Shown here: in pieces, positions 33,072-34,390 of the stretch
How positions within the stretch are numbered: position 1 is the stretch's first letter
Layout: the number at the start of each line of letters is the position of its first letter
Origin: Burkholderia sp. H160
GTDB lineage: Bacteria; Pseudomonadota; Gammaproteobacteria; Burkholderiales; Burkholderiaceae
Assembly (NCBI GenBank): GCA_000173575.1
Contig: ABYL01000075.1
Location: forward strand, 1-34,390
DNA: 34,390 nt
Reading direction: 5' to 3'
The notes under the pieces: generated by a model
What the model was told of the DNA's origin: nothing
Seen by the model: the letters and a program-made list of their open reading frames with translations, nothing else
Databases searched by the model: none
Translations under genes and position numbers: made by a program

Positions 33072-34010
33072 GTGCAGTCGTTCATCGTCACTGTGCTCAA
33101 CGGCCTGAGCTACGGGCTGTTGCTGTTCATGCTCTCGGCCGGGCTCACGCTGATTTTCAGCATGCTCGGCGTGCTCAACTTCGCGCATGCGAGCTTCTAC
33201 ATGCTCGGCGCGTACGTCGGCTTTTCGGTGGCGGCGCACGCCGGCTTCTGGAGCGCGCTGTTGGTCGCGCCGCTCGTCGTCGGTCTGCTCGGTGCGGCGC
33301 TTGAGCGCTGGCTGCTGCGGCGCGTGCGCGGGCACGGTCATCTGCCCGAGCTGCTGCTGACCTTCGGCGCCGCGTATCTGCTCGGCGAGCTCGTCAAGCT
33401 CGGCTGGGGGCTCAGTCCGCTGTCGGCAAAGATTCCGGCCGTGCTCGACGGTCCGCTGTTCTCGCTGTACGGCGCGGTCTTCACGCGCTATCGCGCGTTC
33501 ATGATGGCGGTATCGCTCGCGATGCTCGCGGCGCTCGTCGCGGTGCTGCGCGTGTCGAAGACGGGCTTGATCGTGCGCGCCGCGCTCGCGCATCCTCAGG
33601 CCGTCGAAGCGCTCGGCCACAACGTGCCGCGCGTGTTCACCGGCGTATTCGCGGCCGGCACCGCGCTCGCCGCGCTCGCTGGCGTGATCGGCGCGCCGCT
33701 CTTCGTGATCGAGCCGGCGATGGCCGAGTCGCTCGGCTCGATCGTGTTCGTGGTCGTCGTGATCGGCGGCCTTGGGTCGCTGAGCGGGGCGCTGGCCGCG
33801 TCGCTGCTGGTGGGGTGCGTGCAGACGCTGGCGGTTGCGAGCGATCTGTCGCTGGGCGACGTGGTGTCGCTCGCCGGCGCGGTGCTGCCGCCCGCATGGG
33901 ACGCGCTGACGCTTGCGCAGCTCGCGCCGCTGCTGCCGTACCTGCTGCTCGTCGCGGTGCTGGCGATGAGGCCGCGCGGGCTGTTCGGACGGCGTGACGA
34001 TCATGCTTAA
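33072..34010 (+). CDS. livH: Branched-chain amino acid-type ABC permease, LivH
   Basis: A 312-residue inner-membrane permease with about eight hydrophobic helices. The N-terminal NGLSYGLLLFMLSAGLTLIF then SMLGVLNFAHASFYMLGAYV is a clear LivH signature. Later parts are RAALAHPQAVEALGHN, AAGTALAALAGVIGAPLFVI and VVVIGGLGSLSGALAASLL, the coupling region towards the ATPase. This transporter class also carries aromatic and short organic acids, so the substrate is not necessarily an amino acid. GTG 33072 lies 5 bp after the thioesterase stop, and the gene overlaps livM by 8 bp, indicating a tightly coupled operon. Confidence 0.93.
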   Translation: MQSFIVTVLNGLSYGLLLFMLSAGLTLIFSMLGVLNFAHASFYMLGAYVGFSVAAHAGFWSALLVAPLVVGLLGAALERWLLRRVRGHGHLPELLLTFGAAYLLGELVKLGWGLSPLSAKIPAVLDGPLFSLYGAVFTRYRAFMMAVSLAMLAALVAVLRVSKTGLIVRAALAHPQAVEALGHNVPRVFTGVFAAGTALAALAGVIGAPLFVIEPAMAESLGSIVFVVVVIGGLGSLSGALAASLLVGCVQTLAVASDLSLGDVVSLAGAVLPPAWDALTLAQLAPLLPYLLLVAVLAMRPRGLFGRRDDHA

Positions 34011-34390
34011 CCGACGTGGGACGTCGATCCCGGTGGAACGCGCGGCGCCGCCTCGCAGTCCCGGCCGCGCGCTCGCGCCGTGGCTTGCGCTCGTCGCCTT
34101 TCTGGCCGTACCGCCTTTCATCTGGCCGCATAGCTGGCTGCTCGCCTACCTCGCGCAAAGCGCGACGATGATCGTGTTCGCGCTGTCGTACAACCTGCTG
34201 CTCGGCGAGACCGGCCTGCTGTCGTTCGGGCATGCCGCGTATGCGGGGCTCGGCGCACTGATCGCCGCGCGCGTGTTCAACGCGAGTGCCATGCCACTCG
34301 TGCTGCTGCCGTTTGCCGGTGGCATCGGCGGGGCGCTGTGCGGCGTGTTGGTCGCCTTCATCGCGACACGCCGTGCCGGTACCGCGTTCG
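34003..34390 (+). CDS. livM: Branched-chain amino acid-type ABC permease, LivM (start only)
   Basis: The first 129 codons lie in the window; the gene continues past the right edge. ATG 34003 overlaps the livH stop (34008-34010). After a basic N-terminus (RRGTSIPVERAAPPRSPGR), hydrophobic helices include ALSYNLLLGETGLLSFGHAA, a LivM-family signature of the first transmembrane core. ATPase (livG, livF) and binding-protein genes would be expected beyond the window. Confidence 0.92.
   Translation, partial: MLNRRGTSIPVERAAPPRSPGRALAPWLALVAFLAVPPFIWPHSWLLAYLAQSATMIVFALSYNLLLGETGLLSFGHAAYAGLGALIAARVFNASAMPLVLLPFAGGIGGALCGVLVAFIATRRAGTAF

Noticed and set aside
32670-34233. Long minus-strand frames opposite the thioesterase, livH and livM
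   Set aside because: Shadow frames with Arg/Gln/Ala-rich sequence and no ribosome sites; plus-strand genes are clear.

Overview
The window is high-GC (roughly 65% by eye) bacterial chromosome. Gene content, protein style and codon use point to a beta-proteobacterium of the Burkholderiaceae, most likely Paraburkholderia or Burkholderia. This assignment is inferred from the proteins, not from a database search.

Layout. (1) 1-2760 is core chromosome: the start of a LysM lipoprotein gene, an aldose-1-epimerase-like gene, a 28-codon membrane micro-ORF with a perfect ribosome binding site, and a BacA-type undecaprenyl-diphosphate phosphatase. (2) 2761-2837 is an intact tRNA-Arg(TCT). (3) 2793-13822 is an integrated element of about 11 kb, bounded by a perfect 45-bp direct repeat of the tRNA 3' half. 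A tyrosine integrase lies at the far (right) end. (4) 13832-34390 is core chromosome again: an amidohydrolase, a chemoreceptor, a small secreted protein, two Nudix hydrolases, an orphan amino-acid binding protein beside glnS, ggt, a class III CoA-transferase, alaS, a LysR/MFS divergent pair, threonine aldolase, an iron alcohol dehydrogenase, a thioesterase, and the start of a livHM-type transporter.

The element looks like a phage-satellite or P4/PICI-type island, not a full prophage. It has an integrase, an AlpA-like regulator, a Toprim-plus-RecA-fold replication protein, an SSB-like OB-fold protein and a protein resembling small terminases. It has no capsid, portal, tail or lysis genes. The replication block (11316 down to 7025) runs leftward on the minus strand with short gaps or overlaps. 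It includes a stand-alone protein whose winged-helix and Toprim motifs resemble Spo11/topoisomerase VI subunit A. Seven copies of a 13-bp iteron sit inside the 3' end of the replication gene, which makes that segment a candidate origin. A 10-bp-phased repeat array lies just upstream of the AlpA-like gene.

The element also carries a lower-GC cargo block on the plus strand (4141-6767): a PD-(D/E)XK nuclease-family protein followed 68 bp later by a membrane protein. The latter has an LprI-like periplasmic domain, one membrane span, a long cytoplasmic coiled coil and a C-terminal Cys-rich, zinc-ribbon-like end. This pair is the best candidate in the window for an undescribed system, possibly anti-phage. 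That function is inference from family and context only.

Insertion separated the tRNA from its original terminator (now at 13832) and supplied a substitute hairpin just after the tRNA (2853). In the right core region a same-strand run from 29710 to the window end may hold two transcription units: threonine aldolase plus a NudC-like Nudix protein, then alcohol dehydrogenase, thioesterase and LivH/LivM-type permeases.
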